NCBI RefSeq assembly: GCF_014287795.1
Contig: NZ_JACOON010000002.1
Span: 372,001-436,000, forward strand
Direction of reading: 5' to 3'
DNA from: Christensenella tenuis
GTDB taxonomy: Bacteria; Bacillota; Clostridia; Christensenellales; Christensenellaceae
Length of the DNA stretch: 64,000 nt
Below the pieces are notes generated by a model. The model saw nothing but the letters and a program-made list of their open reading frames with translations, made no database searches and was not told where the DNA came from. This document shows positions 41,155 to 49,737 of the stretch, one piece after another. Position 1 is the stretch's first letter; each line of letters starts with the position of its first letter. Position numbers and translations under genes: made by a program.

Positions 41155-41314
41155 TAAACTTTTGGTTTATTTTATAAAAAATAGATCAAAAAAAGTTTAG
41201 AATAGAAACGTATAACACCTTGAATAAAAGGAAAAATATGTTGACATCGTGCGTTGTATATGGTTAAATAATATTTGCGTTTAAAGTTTAATAAAAATAA
41301 ACAATTTGTTTAAT
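41155..41314 (+). promoter_or_regulatory. Promoter and GTTTA-repeat operator region, XRE-cupin gene
   Basis: TTGACA at 41241-41246 and TTAAAT at 41264-41269 (spacer 17) form the promoter. Downstream, GTTTA occurs at 41279, 41286 and 41308 with an inverted TAAAC at 41298; further GTAAAC, GGTTTA and AGTTTA copies lie upstream to 41155. This suggests cooperative autoregulation by the HTH-cupin protein. The rest of the gap from 40933 shows nothing else. Confidence 0.6.
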
Positions 41315-41353
41315 ATCATGTGAGGCGGAAAACCGCGGAAAGATAAGAAGAGT

Positions 41354-41887
41354 ATGGAAATTGGCAGAAAGATCAAAGCAAGAAGGCAAAGTCTCGGCCT
41401 CACGCAAAGCGAACTGGCGGATCGGGCAGAGCTTTCCAAAGGATTCATTTCTCAGCTTGAGAGGGATCTTACATCTCCTTCGATTGCGACGCTGATGGAT
41501 ATTCTCGAATGCCTCGGAACAGATCTGCGGGAATTCTTCAGCGAGCGCGGGGAAGAAAAGGTGACGTTTGCGGCAGCGGACCTTTTTGAAAAGGCAGATG
41601 ATCAAAAAAGCATCCTGTGGCTCGTGCCCAATGCGCAGAAAAATAAAATGGAGCCGATTCTCCTGCATTTGAAAGCGGGTTGCTCTACCGAGGAAGACCG
41701 TCCGCATGAAGGTGAGGAATTTGGTTATGTGCTTTCCGGCACAGTAACGCTTGTTCTTGGCATGAAGCGGCATAAAGTCAGGAAAGGCGGCAGTTTCTAT
41801 TTTAAAGCCGATGTGCCGCATAAAATTGAAAACCATGGGAAAAAGAATGCGGAAGTGATATGGATTTCCACTCCCCCCATGTTTTAA
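41354..41887 (+). CDS. XRE-family regulator with C-terminal cupin (PuuR-like)
   Basis: Helix-turn-helix regulator of 177 residues. The N-terminal XRE domain (about 1-65) reads KARRQSLGLTQSELADRAELSKGFISQLER. The C-terminal cupin (about 100-175) has EGEEFGYVLSGTVTLVLG and GSFYFKADVPHKIEN. Regulators of this type control putrescine and spermidine genes (PuuR) and often precede potABCD in Firmicutes, as here. The likely effector is a polyamine bound in the cupin. It is separated from potA by about 320 bases in which I see no gene and no clear terminator. Confidence 0.9.
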   Translation: MEIGRKIKARRQSLGLTQSELADRAELSKGFISQLERDLTSPSIATLMDILECLGTDLREFFSERGEEKVTFAAADLFEKADDQKSILWLVPNAQKNKMEPILLHLKAGCSTEEDRPHEGEEFGYVLSGTVTLVLGMKRHKVRKGGSFYFKADVPHKIENHGKKNAEVIWISTPPMF

Positions 41888-42209
41888 ACGCGTAAGAGCG
41901 GAACGGTAATATCCATGCACTACATCCGCCGCGCTGTTGCGCCTGGCCAAGGTATGCTCCGCATAATGCGCCCGGCTTACCGCCGTCCTGCTGCAAGGAT
42001 ATTGATCGGCAGTCCCGTAAGCCTGCCTGCTGGCATAAAGATTTTACAGGGGTCGACGGAGGCTTTTATACCGGGGACTAGGCGGTGAAAAAGTTGCTTT
42101 CCCATGAATTTGCAGCCCTTCGCGGCTGGTTGCCGCGGGACTCAAAACCGCATGGTGCGGCGAAGCCGCTTCATATCAAAAAGATTATGCTTTGAAAGGG
42201 TTTTATGCC
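41888..42209. other. Gene-free stretch between the regulator and potA
   Basis: No credible ORF, RNA gene or strong hairpin seen. The sequence is GC-moderate and does not look like the adjoining promoter region. Pot genes usually follow this regulator closely, so the gap is a little unusual. Confidence 0.5.
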
Positions 42210-43298
42210 ATGTCAGAACACATCATCGATTTTTTAGGGGTATACAAAGAATACGATGGAGTGGAAGTCCTCTCCAACATTAACCTGTATATCAGGCAGA
42301 ATGAATTCCTGACGCTGCTTGGGCCGTCTGGCTGCGGGAAAACGACGCTCCTGCGTATCATCGCGGGATTTGAAGAGCCGACGCGCGGCGACGTGCACCT
42401 GTTCGGCGAAAGCATCAAGGGCCTTCCGCCCTATAAACGGCGGGTCAATACGGTATTCCAGAAATACGCGTTGTTCCCGCATCTCAATGTATTCGACAAC
42501 ATCGCGTTTGGCCTTAAAATCAAAAAAATGGATAAAGCAGCCATCCGTAAAAAGGTGGAAGACATGCTCCGGCTGGTGGGCCTCTCCGGCTATGGAGACC
42601 GCGATATCGCTAAGCTCTCCGGCGGACAGCAGCAACGCGTCGCCATTGCGCGCGCGCTCGTAAACGAGCCGGAGGTGCTGCTCCTCGACGAACCCCTCGG
42701 CGCGCTCGACCTCAAGTTCCGGCAAGAGATGCAGCTTGAATTGAAACGTATGCAAAAAACGCTTGGCATTACCTTTGTTTATGTAACGCACGATCAGGAA
42801 GAGGCACTCACCATGAGCGACGCGATCGCCGTGATGAACGACGGCGTAATCCAGCAATTAGGTACGCCCGAGCAGATCTACAATGAGCCCCGGAATTCCT
42901 TTGTCGCGGATTTCATCGGGGAATCAAATATCATCAACGGCGTCATGAAACGGGATTATTTCGTGCATTTTGCAGATAACGATTTTGTATGCCTGGACCG
43001 CGGATTCAATGAAAACGAACCAGTACAGGTAGTCGTGCGGCCCGAGGATATCAATATCACCAAAAATATTGCAGAAGATATGATTACGGGCACGGTTTCT
43101 TCCACACTGTTTATGGGCGTTCATTACGAAATTCGTGTACAAGGTGATAACGGTTTTGAATGGCTGGTTCACTCCACGGATTTTTATGATGTGGGAGACC
43201 GCGTCGGATTCGCGCTCGAACCGGACGATATCCACGTCATGGAAGTAAGCCAGTACGATAAAATGCGAATCGACATAGCTGTGGAGGCCGGCCAATGA
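42210..43298 (+). CDS. potA: Spermidine/putrescine ABC transporter ATP-binding protein
   Basis: ATPase of the polyamine importer, 362 residues from the ATG at 42210 (GAAAGGG upstream; a TTG at 42192 is less likely). Walker A GPSGCGKTT, Q-loop, signature LSGGQQQRVAIARAL and Walker B LLLDEP are intact. Residues from about 240 form the regulatory TOBE/MOI domain typical of PotA/MalK (RPEDINI). The overlap with potB as ATGA links their translation. Confidence 0.95.
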   Translation: MSEHIIDFLGVYKEYDGVEVLSNINLYIRQNEFLTLLGPSGCGKTTLLRIIAGFEEPTRGDVHLFGESIKGLPPYKRRVNTVFQKYALFPHLNVFDNIAFGLKIKKMDKAAIRKKVEDMLRLVGLSGYGDRDIAKLSGGQQQRVAIARALVNEPEVLLLDEPLGALDLKFRQEMQLELKRMQKTLGITFVYVTHDQEEALTMSDAIAVMNDGVIQQLGTPEQIYNEPRNSFVADFIGESNIINGVMKRDYFVHFADNDFVCLDRGFNENEPVQVVVRPEDINITKNIAEDMITGTVSSTLFMGVHYEIRVQGDNGFEWLVHSTDFYDVGDRVGFALEPDDIHVMEVSQYDKMRIDIAVEAGQ

Positions 43299-44152
43299 AA
43301 AACAGGCAGATTTCAGGCGTAATGAACTCACGTAAGGTATTTGCGCTGCCTTATGTTGCGTGGATCGCAATTTTCACGGTCGCACCGCTGATTCTCATCC
43401 TGCTGTATGCGTTTACCGATACGGGATCGGGCGGGGTCATGGTCCTCACTGCGGAAAACCTTGCGCGCGCATTTTCCCCGCTGTATATGACGGTGTTCTG
43501 GCGCAGTGTGCTGATGGCGCTCATAGCAACGGTGGTGTGCCTGCTCCTCGGCTATCCTGTGGCTTATATGCTGTCGCGCATGAAGCCAAACCGCGCGGCT
43601 ATCCTTTCCATCCTGTTCATCCTGCCCATGTGGATGAATTTCCTGCTGAGGACGTATGCGTGGCGCGCCCTGCTCGATAATGCAGGCATCATCAACCAGG
43701 GGCTCATGGCGCTCGGCTTTGAACCGGTGCAGTTCCTGTATACGGAAGGGGCGATCATCTTCGGACTCGTATATAATTTCCTGCCCTTTATGATTCTGCC
43801 CATCTATTCGGTGTTCCAGAAAATGGACACCTCATGTATTCAGGCGGCGCAGGATCTTGGGGCCAATAAGTGGCAGACTTTCTGGCGGGTCACGCTGCCC
43901 CTCTCAAAGGGCGGAATCGTCTCCGGGGTCACTATGGTATTCATGCCCGCGATGACTACGTTCGTCATCACGCGGCTTCTTGGCGGGAGCCACTTTATGA
44001 TGTATGGCGACCTCATTGAGATGGAATTCCTGCTGATGTCCGAATGGAATTTCGGCAGCGCGCTTGCGGTGGTTATGCTGATCCTGACCATACTGTTCAT
44101 GTGGCTGATGCGTAAATATGACAAAGAAGGGGAAGGGGGAGCTTTGCTGTGA
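43295..44152 (+). CDS. potB: Spermidine/putrescine ABC transporter permease PotB
   Basis: Permease of 285 residues with six hydrophobic segments. The EAA loop that contacts the ATPase reads AAQDLGANKWQTFWRVTLPLSKGGI. The N-terminal segment FALPYVAWIAIFTVAPLILIL is the usual PotB start. It overlaps potA and potC by four bases each, so the three are translated as a unit. Confidence 0.94.
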   Translation: MKNRQISGVMNSRKVFALPYVAWIAIFTVAPLILILLYAFTDTGSGGVMVLTAENLARAFSPLYMTVFWRSVLMALIATVVCLLLGYPVAYMLSRMKPNRAAILSILFILPMWMNFLLRTYAWRALLDNAGIINQGLMALGFEPVQFLYTEGAIIFGLVYNFLPFMILPIYSVFQKMDTSCIQAAQDLGANKWQTFWRVTLPLSKGGIVSGVTMVFMPAMTTFVITRLLGGSHFMMYGDLIEMEFLLMSEWNFGSALAVVMLILTILFMWLMRKYDKEGEGGALL

Positions 44153-44946
44153 AACTGTTTTTCAAACGTTTTTACCTGGCGGTCATATTGGTGTTTATGT
44201 ACTTGCCCATCGGTGCGCTCATCATATTTTCCTTCAACGAGTCTAAATCGATGGCCAAGTGGACGGGCTTTTCTTTCCATTGGTATGAACAGCTTTTCCA
44301 GGACCCTTCCATTGCGGAGGCGGTGTGGGTCACGGTCTCCATTGCGGTCATCGCATCGCTTACGGCCACTTTTATCGGTACGCTTGCGGCGATCGGTATG
44401 GATAATTTCCGTAAAAAGAGTAAAAACGTGATGGTGAACCTCACGTATATTCCGATGGTCAATGCAGAGATCGTAACGGGAATTTCCCTGCTGCTGCTGT
44501 TTATTTTCTTCAATATCCCGCGCGGCTACTGGACGATGCTGCTTGCGCACATCACGTTCGATATCCCGTTTGTCATCTTTTCCGTATTGCCTAAGCTCCG
44601 CCAGATGGATCCGGGTACATACGAGGCGGCGCTCGATATGGGGGCAAAGCCGGCCTATGCGGTCAGGAAGGTAATTCTGCCACAGATCGCGCCGGGTATC
44701 GTAACAGGCTTCCTGCTCGCCTTCACGATGTCCTTTGACGACTTCATGATCAGCTTCTTTACCTCGCAGGGAGCGACGCAGAACCTGTCCACTTATATTT
44801 ACAGTATGGCGCGCGTGGGCATCAATCCAATGATCAACGCCCTGTCCGCGATCATGTTTGTCGTGGTCATCACACTGCTTTTGGTCATCAACCTGCGGTC
44901 CGTAAAGAAAACGAAAAAACCGCCGCAGGCAGAAAGTTTTCGCTGA
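44149..44946 (+). CDS. potC: Spermidine/putrescine ABC transporter permease PotC
   Basis: Second permease, 265 residues, six membrane helices. The start is a GTG overlapping the potB stop. The EAA loop is ALDMGAKPAYAVRKVILPQIAPGI. FSFDDF-type sequence appears as TMSFDDFMISFF, characteristic of PotC. It pairs with PotB and precedes potD by 15 bases. Confidence 0.94.
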   Translation: MKLFFKRFYLAVILVFMYLPIGALIIFSFNESKSMAKWTGFSFHWYEQLFQDPSIAEAVWVTVSIAVIASLTATFIGTLAAIGMDNFRKKSKNVMVNLTYIPMVNAEIVTGISLLLLFIFFNIPRGYWTMLLAHITFDIPFVIFSVLPKLRQMDPGTYEAALDMGAKPAYAVRKVILPQIAPGIVTGFLLAFTMSFDDFMISFFTSQGATQNLSTYIYSMARVGINPMINALSAIMFVVVITLLLVINLRSVKKTKKPPQAESFR

Positions 44947-44961
44947 AGAGGATAACGACGT

Positions 44962-46017
44962 ATGAGAAAATTGTGTTCTATTTTGCTGATTTGCCTGCTG
45001 GCAGCGGGCATATGCGCAGGCTGTGCGTCCACCGAGACCGCAGGCGGCCGTACTATCGTGCATTTTTTAAACTGGGGAGATTATATTGATCCTGCGGTCA
45101 TCCCTATGTTCGAGGAGGAAAATCCTGATATTAAGATCAATATGACCACTGTACCTTCCAATGAGGAAATGTATGTGATCGCGACGACAGAAGGGACGCA
45201 GATCGATGTAGTGGTTCCTTCTGAATATATGATCCAGCGCCTGATGCTGGAAGACCGCCTTGCCGAGCTCGACCATTCCAAAATGGAAAATTACGGCTAT
45301 GTCGAAGACTTCGTCGAGACCTGCACTTATGATCCGAACGGGCAGTATTCCGTGCCCTATACGTGGGGAACGTTCGGCCTTCTCTATAACATTGAGATGA
45401 CGGGAGAGGAAATCGATAGTTGGGACGCGCTTTTCGATCCTAAATACGAAAAGCAGATACTGATGTACGACAGCATCCGCGACAGCGTTGGGCTTGCGCT
45501 CATCAAGCTCGGCTATAGCATCAATACTAAGAACCAGCAGGAACTGGATGAAGCGGCGGAACTGCTGGTGGAGCAAAAACCCCTCGTGCTGGCCTATGGT
45601 ACGGACGACCTGCGGATGACGATGATTAATGGGAGTGCGGCGCTTGCCCCCATGTACGCGGGCGATGCGGCTTATTCCATGATGGATAATCCGGACCTGC
45701 GGTATGTGATTCCTGAAGAAGGGGCGAATATTTTCGTGGACGGTATGTGCATCCTCAAGACGACGGATGTATACGATGCCGCCCTGCGCTTTGTGGACTT
45801 CATGATGCGGCCGGATATCGCGGCGCTGAATGCGGAATACAACTGCTATTCCACGCCGGAAGACGATGCTCTCGCGCTTGTCGATCCGGAATTGCTTGAA
45901 AATACAGCCTTCAATCCTCCTAAAGAAGATCTTGCTCATTGTGAGTACTATGAACATCTCGAAAAAGATATCCTGCGGATGTACGAGGATGCATGGATGA
46001 AAGTAAAAATTGCATGA
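44962..46017 (+). CDS. potD: Spermidine/putrescine-binding lipoprotein PotD
   Basis: Extracytoplasmic polyamine receptor, 351 residues, type 2 periplasmic-binding fold. The lipobox AGC places the lipidated Cys at about residue 21. FLNWGDYIDPAVIPMFEEE is the common PotD N-terminal motif, and YTWGTFGLLYN, AYGTDDLRM and FVDGMCILK follow. In E. coli, Trp/Asp/Glu residues in such segments hold the polyamine. It is the last of the potABCD operon. Confidence 0.93.
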   Translation: MRKLCSILLICLLAAGICAGCASTETAGGRTIVHFLNWGDYIDPAVIPMFEEENPDIKINMTTVPSNEEMYVIATTEGTQIDVVVPSEYMIQRLMLEDRLAELDHSKMENYGYVEDFVETCTYDPNGQYSVPYTWGTFGLLYNIEMTGEEIDSWDALFDPKYEKQILMYDSIRDSVGLALIKLGYSINTKNQQELDEAAELLVEQKPLVLAYGTDDLRMTMINGSAALAPMYAGDAAYSMMDNPDLRYVIPEEGANIFVDGMCILKTTDVYDAALRFVDFMMRPDIAALNAEYNCYSTPEDDALALVDPELLENTAFNPPKEDLAHCEYYEHLEKDILRMYEDAWMKVKIA

Positions 46018-46066
46018 AGGCAAGGGAAAAGAGGCGGAACAGCGCGCTGTACCGGAAACAAATGGT

Positions 46067-46106
46067 AAAAAAGGGCTTGTTATATGAAAATATGGCAGGC
46101 TTTTTT
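46067..46106 (+). terminator. Terminator of the pot operon
   Basis: AAAAAAG plus CTTG pairs with CAGGCTTTTTT through a bulged GG, closing on an ATAT-GAAA-ATAT tip, with a T-run included in the right arm. Confidence 0.65.
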
Positions 46107-46159
46107 ATTGAAAAGAATTACACGAAAAATAACGAAATATTATATAAAACGGAATAAAA

Positions 46160-46213
46160 CGTAAAAATCAATAGGATATTGCCATCAGAAGTCCCGATAA
46201 TACGATTTTTACG
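46160..46213. repeat. Spaced inverted repeat before a small gene
   Basis: Perfect 10-bp arms CGTAAAAATC (46160-46169) and GATTTTTACG (46204-46213) with a 34-base interval, in an AT-rich stretch about 100 bases before the next gene. It could be an operator or a leader hairpin; no evidence separates these. Confidence 0.45.
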
Positions 46214-46319
46214 CTTATTTTATTGAAAAATAGAGGAATGCTGGTTTATAATAAAATAAAAGAGCAAGATGTCAGCCAGAAGATTTCAGGATCCACATCT
46301 GGACGTGGAGGAATATGAG

Positions 46320-46616
46320 ATGGTTTACGAGATTTGTACCTATCATGTGAAGGAAAACCGGCAGGACGAGTTTGAGGTGCTCGCGCGGGAACTTCGGGAA
46401 TATTGCCGTGCCCGCGGGGGAGTTCAGGAAGTCACTTATATCCGGCAAACGCAAGCGGCGCCGCAGGGAACACTCGTTTATGTCCTGTATATTGTCCGCA
46501 ATGGAGCAGAAGATGGGCCGGATCTCCTCGATATTGTACACGAAAAATATGGGCGGCGCTTTTCACGGTGTATTATGGGGAATCCCTGCACAATTGTAGG
46601 AGAAGCCATATGGTAA
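46320..46616 (+). CDS. Small protein, possibly ABM-like dimeric barrel
   Basis: Protein of 98 residues from the ATG at 46320, which follows GGAGG by eleven bases; an ATG at 46269 lacks a good site. The pattern YEICTYHVKENRQDEFEVLARELREYCRARGGVQEVTYI is beta-alpha-alpha-beta and resembles antibiotic-biosynthesis-monooxygenase-type ferredoxin-like barrels, which act on quinones or haem or only bind small molecules. It is a lone gene with its own terminator. The family call is tentative. Confidence 0.6.
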   Translation: MVYEICTYHVKENRQDEFEVLARELREYCRARGGVQEVTYIRQTQAAPQGTLVYVLYIVRNGAEDGPDLLDIVHEKYGRRFSRCIMGNPCTIVGEAIW

Positions 46617-46698
46617 TCCCCATGGCCGGGAAGCACGCCGTTTATGTCCTGTGCTCATGGAAGACCAGGGCAATAGGCTGTAATGGTATAATGGTAAA

Positions 46699-46729
46699 AT
46701 AAAAAACCTTTCCACAGGAAAGGTTTTTT
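46699..46729 (+). terminator. Terminator after the small ABM-like gene
   Basis: AAAACCTTTCC and GGAAAGGTTTT with an ACA loop and T-runs; usable on both strands. Confidence 0.9.
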
Positions 46730-46804
46730 AGTGCAGTTTTCTGGGCCGCGTCCTTTACAGCTCCCTAATTTGCTCTATGCGTCTATACATTTAAAGCTGT
46801 AATA

Positions 46805-46846
46805 ACAGGAAAGTACCGGGAATGTAACTGCCCGGGCCTTTCCTGT
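46805..46846 (-). terminator. Possible terminator of the cytidylate-kinase-like gene
   Basis: ACAGGAAAG and CTTTCCTGT enclose an inner CCGGG/CCCGG pairing; on the minus strand TTATTA follows, a weak tail. It is the only stem of note between the two convergent genes besides the one at 46699. Confidence 0.5.
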
Positions 46847-46917
46847 GGGGCAGGCATGCGCCCGCGCAAGTAAGTGCAGGGCTGGAAGCTGCCCGCCATG
46901 TTTCCTTGCCTTCCAGG

Positions 46918-47538
46918 CTATTTGTTCCCGATAAATAGTTCTACATATTCCATCAGCAATTTTACGGAATTTTCCATGCCGATACTGTCGCTGTTTAACA
47001 TCAAATGATAGTTTTCCTTTTGTCCCCATTTCATATCGGAATAATAGTTGTAATAGGTAGCGCGTTTTTTGTCCGACTTAATGATTGCGTCCTTGAGGTT
47101 TGGCGCATCCAGATGATAATCGTTTTTTGCCCGTTCGATCCGGTGGTTAATATCCGAATAAATGAAGATGTTGATACAGTTCGGGTTGTTAGCAAGCACA
47201 TAATCGGCGCAGCGGCCGACAATGATGCATGAGCCCTTTGCCGCGACGGAACGAATAACATCCGCTTGGATGAGGAACAATTTATCGTCAAGCGCGATAT
47301 CCGTACCCCACGAAGATACGTTCCCGAGGCCGGAAGACAGGTAATACAGGAACTTATTATTTGCCTTTTCCTCAGCGTTTTCAAAAAATTCCTCGTTATA
47401 TCCGCTTTCCTTTGCCGCAAGGGTAATCAGCTCGTTGTCATAGTAAGGGATATCAAGCCCGGCGGCGAGCTTCTTGGCAATGGTTCTTCCACCGCTTGCA
47501 AATTGCCGGGAAATGGTGATAATAACGTCGTTTTTCAT
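46918..47538 (-). CDS. Cytidylate kinase-like family protein
   Basis: P-loop protein of 206 residues related to cytidylate kinases but distinct from Cmk. The N-terminal ITISRQFASGGRTIAKKLA is the phosphate loop of this group, and IIVGRCADYVL and KKRATYYNYYSDMKWG are also typical. GGAGG lies nine bases before the ATG. It is a lone minus-strand gene. Such proteins are common in Firmicutes and their substrate is unproven, so a nucleotide kinase role is inferred only from fold. Confidence 0.85.
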   Translation of the reverse strand: MKNDVIITISRQFASGGRTIAKKLAAGLDIPYYDNELITLAAKESGYNEEFFENAEEKANNKFLYYLSSGLGNVSSWGTDIALDDKLFLIQADVIRSVAAKGSCIIVGRCADYVLANNPNCINIFIYSDINHRIERAKNDYHLDAPNLKDAIIKSDKKRATYYNYYSDMKWGQKENYHLMLNSDSIGMENSVKLLMEYVELFIGNK

Positions 47539-47683
47539 AGCCTTATTCCTCCTTCTATCGGTTCATGAAAAGCGGTGCGCACCGCATAAAGATGACGCGC
47601 ATGAGTCTGTTTACATTATGACTCTTATATGATAAAATGTCAATTTGCGGGTAGGGTAAACAATTGATTGGGAGAAAGTGGAT

Positions 47684-49093
47684 ATGGAAGCAGTAAAAGA
47701 AAATAAGATGGGTGTGTTGCCCGTTAAAAAATTATTGGTAACAATGGCCTTGCCAATCATGATTTCCATGCTGGTACAGGCGCTTTATAACGTTGTAGAC
47801 AGTATATTTGTCGGTCAGTACAGCGAAAATGCTTTTGCGGCGGTGTCGCTTGCGTTTCCGGTTCAGATGCTTATCATTGCGGTAGCGGTCGGGACGGGAG
47901 TTGGCATGAATTCCCTCGTATCCCGCCGTTTAGGGGAAAAAAAGTTTGAAGATGCCAATGAAGGCGTTTCCGCCGGCATTTTCCTGGGAATCCTCAGTTG
48001 GATCGGCTTTGCGGCTTTTGGTATTTTCTTTTCACAAATGTTTTTTGAAGCGTTTACCGAGGGAATTGAGGGCGGCGTGGAAATTGCGGCAATGGGGACG
48101 CAATACGTTTCGATCTGTACAATTTTTTCCTTTGGCGTATTTATCCAAATTACATGCGAACGGATTATGCAGTCCACTGGCGTTACGATTTATAATATGA
48201 TCACGCAGATTGCAGGGGCGGTCATCAACATCATCCTCGATCCCATACTGATTTTCGGCCTGGGCCCCTTCCCGGAAATGGGCGCGGCGGGCGCAGCCAT
48301 TGCAACTGTCATCGGGCAGATCGTCGCAATGCTGATGTGCCTGTATTTTGTTAACCGCAAGATTAAGGAAGTTAAAATTAAGTTGCGCGGATTCCGGCCT
48401 AAAAAGAGGATCATCGGGGAAATTTATAAAGTGGGAGTGCCGTCCATTGTCATGCAGGCGATTACCTCGGTCATGATTGTGGGCTTCAACTTCATTTTGG
48501 TCGTGTTCTATGCCCCGGATATTTCCGCTGCCGCAGTCTCGGTGCTTGGAGCCTATTTCAAGTTGCAGTCATTTATTTTCCTGCCGGTCCTTGGGCTTAC
48601 AAACGGCCTGATCCCCATTGTAGCATATAATTATGGTGCGCGGCATAAGCAGCGGATTACGGATGTAATCCGTTTTGCCACGATCCTTGCCGTAATTATC
48701 ATGATCGTCGGAATGGTAATTTTCCAGCTGTTCCCGGATGCCTTGCTGCAAATGTTCAATGCGACTCCGGCTATGCTCGAGCTCGGCACACAGGCGCTTC
48801 GAATTATCAGCCTGTGCTTTGCCTTTGCAGGGGTTGGAATCGTGTTCTCTTCAGTATTCCAGGCGGTTGGAAACGGTGTTTTGAGTATGATCGTGTCGCT
48901 GTGCCGTCAACTCATCGTCATTTTACCGGCAGCTTACCTTTTGTCTCTTTTCGGGAGTGTAAGCGACGTATGGTATGCTTTTCCAATCGCGGAATGCGTT
49001 TCCCTCGTACTGAGTATTTTCTTTTTCCGGTATGTCAGCCGGAAATATATTAAACCGCTGGATCATCCGGCGGCGTTCGTGCCGGGGATGTAA
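47684..49093 (+). CDS. MATE-family efflux transporter
   Basis: Cation-coupled drug/metabolite exporter, 469 residues with about twelve membrane helices. It begins NKMGVLPVKKLLVTMALPIMISMLVQALYNVVDSIFVGQ, typical of clostridial MATE proteins. The ATG at 47684 is nine bases after GGGAG; a GTG at 47678 is in frame but less well spaced. It is monocistronic and divergent from the cytidylate-kinase-like gene. Its substrate is unknown. Confidence 0.92.
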   Translation: MEAVKENKMGVLPVKKLLVTMALPIMISMLVQALYNVVDSIFVGQYSENAFAAVSLAFPVQMLIIAVAVGTGVGMNSLVSRRLGEKKFEDANEGVSAGIFLGILSWIGFAAFGIFFSQMFFEAFTEGIEGGVEIAAMGTQYVSICTIFSFGVFIQITCERIMQSTGVTIYNMITQIAGAVINIILDPILIFGLGPFPEMGAAGAAIATVIGQIVAMLMCLYFVNRKIKEVKIKLRGFRPKKRIIGEIYKVGVPSIVMQAITSVMIVGFNFILVVFYAPDISAAAVSVLGAYFKLQSFIFLPVLGLTNGLIPIVAYNYGARHKQRITDVIRFATILAVIIMIVGMVIFQLFPDALLQMFNATPAMLELGTQALRIISLCFAFAGVGIVFSSVFQAVGNGVLSMIVSLCRQLIVILPAAYLLSLFGSVSDVWYAFPIAECVSLVLSIFFFRYVSRKYIKPLDHPAAFVPGM

Positions 49094-49674
49094 CTGTCGG
49101 AAAACCGAACGGATAATAGAGAAAAAGGAAAGCTCCTCCCAAAAAGCAAGTAGCTATTCGGCATGCTATCAGTGAACCGGAAGAAGAGCGAACGGGCTTG
49201 CAGATTCTGAAAACGCAGGGATGTAGAAGCTATCGATTGCCGCTCAATCTTTGACACTACCCAATCTATTGAACTGGAAGACAAGTGATTTCTATAAACA
49301 TCAAAAAAGAAGAGGAAAGGAATAAATAGGCTTTTCCAGAAGAATTTTTGGTAGGATAATATTATTTATTCAATAAATATAATATGGAACATTATGGTAA
49401 GTATATTTAGCTGCTTTATTTCCGCAAGGACTGCCTTTTCCAATCTCTTCAAATCTCAGATGCGATACAACAATAATATGGAAAGCGCAAAATGCATATC
49501 TGACATAAAGTCAGGGTTCCCTGTTGCAGGACAGTGAAAATAACGGAAAGATGCAACTGGAAAAAGATGCATAGTTATGCGGACAAAAGTTCATGAATCA
49601 GTGAGAGGATACAGAATAGCAAGCTGTACCGCGGAAAAAAGGGAGGAAACATTTTTCCTGTTGGCCTGCGGTTT
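49094..49674. other. Gene-free stretch after the MATE gene
   Basis: About 580 bases without a credible ORF, RNA gene or strong terminator. It is AT-rich in the middle and could be decayed coding sequence, but I could not recover any protein from it. Confidence 0.5.
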
Positions 49675-49699
49675 CCACATTCGTGGGATGTGGTATAAT
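49675..49699 (+). promoter_or_regulatory. Extended -10 promoter with inverted repeat, aminopeptidase
   Basis: TGG-TATAAT with TATAAT at 49694-49699. CCACAT (49675-49680) and ATGTGG (49688-49693) form an inverted repeat just upstream of the -10, a possible operator. Confidence 0.6.
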
Positions 49700-49737
49700 A
49701 AGAAAGAAAACTATTACAACTATAGAGGTGAGAATAC

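Noticed and set aside
43840..45063. Minus-strand frame of 407 residues across potB, potC and potD
   Set aside because: Antisense to three overlapping conserved genes; no start signal or recognisable motif.
46918..47538. Cytidylate kinase Cmk
   Set aside because: It belongs to the Cmk-like second family by its SRQFASGGRT loop and length, not to housekeeping Cmk.
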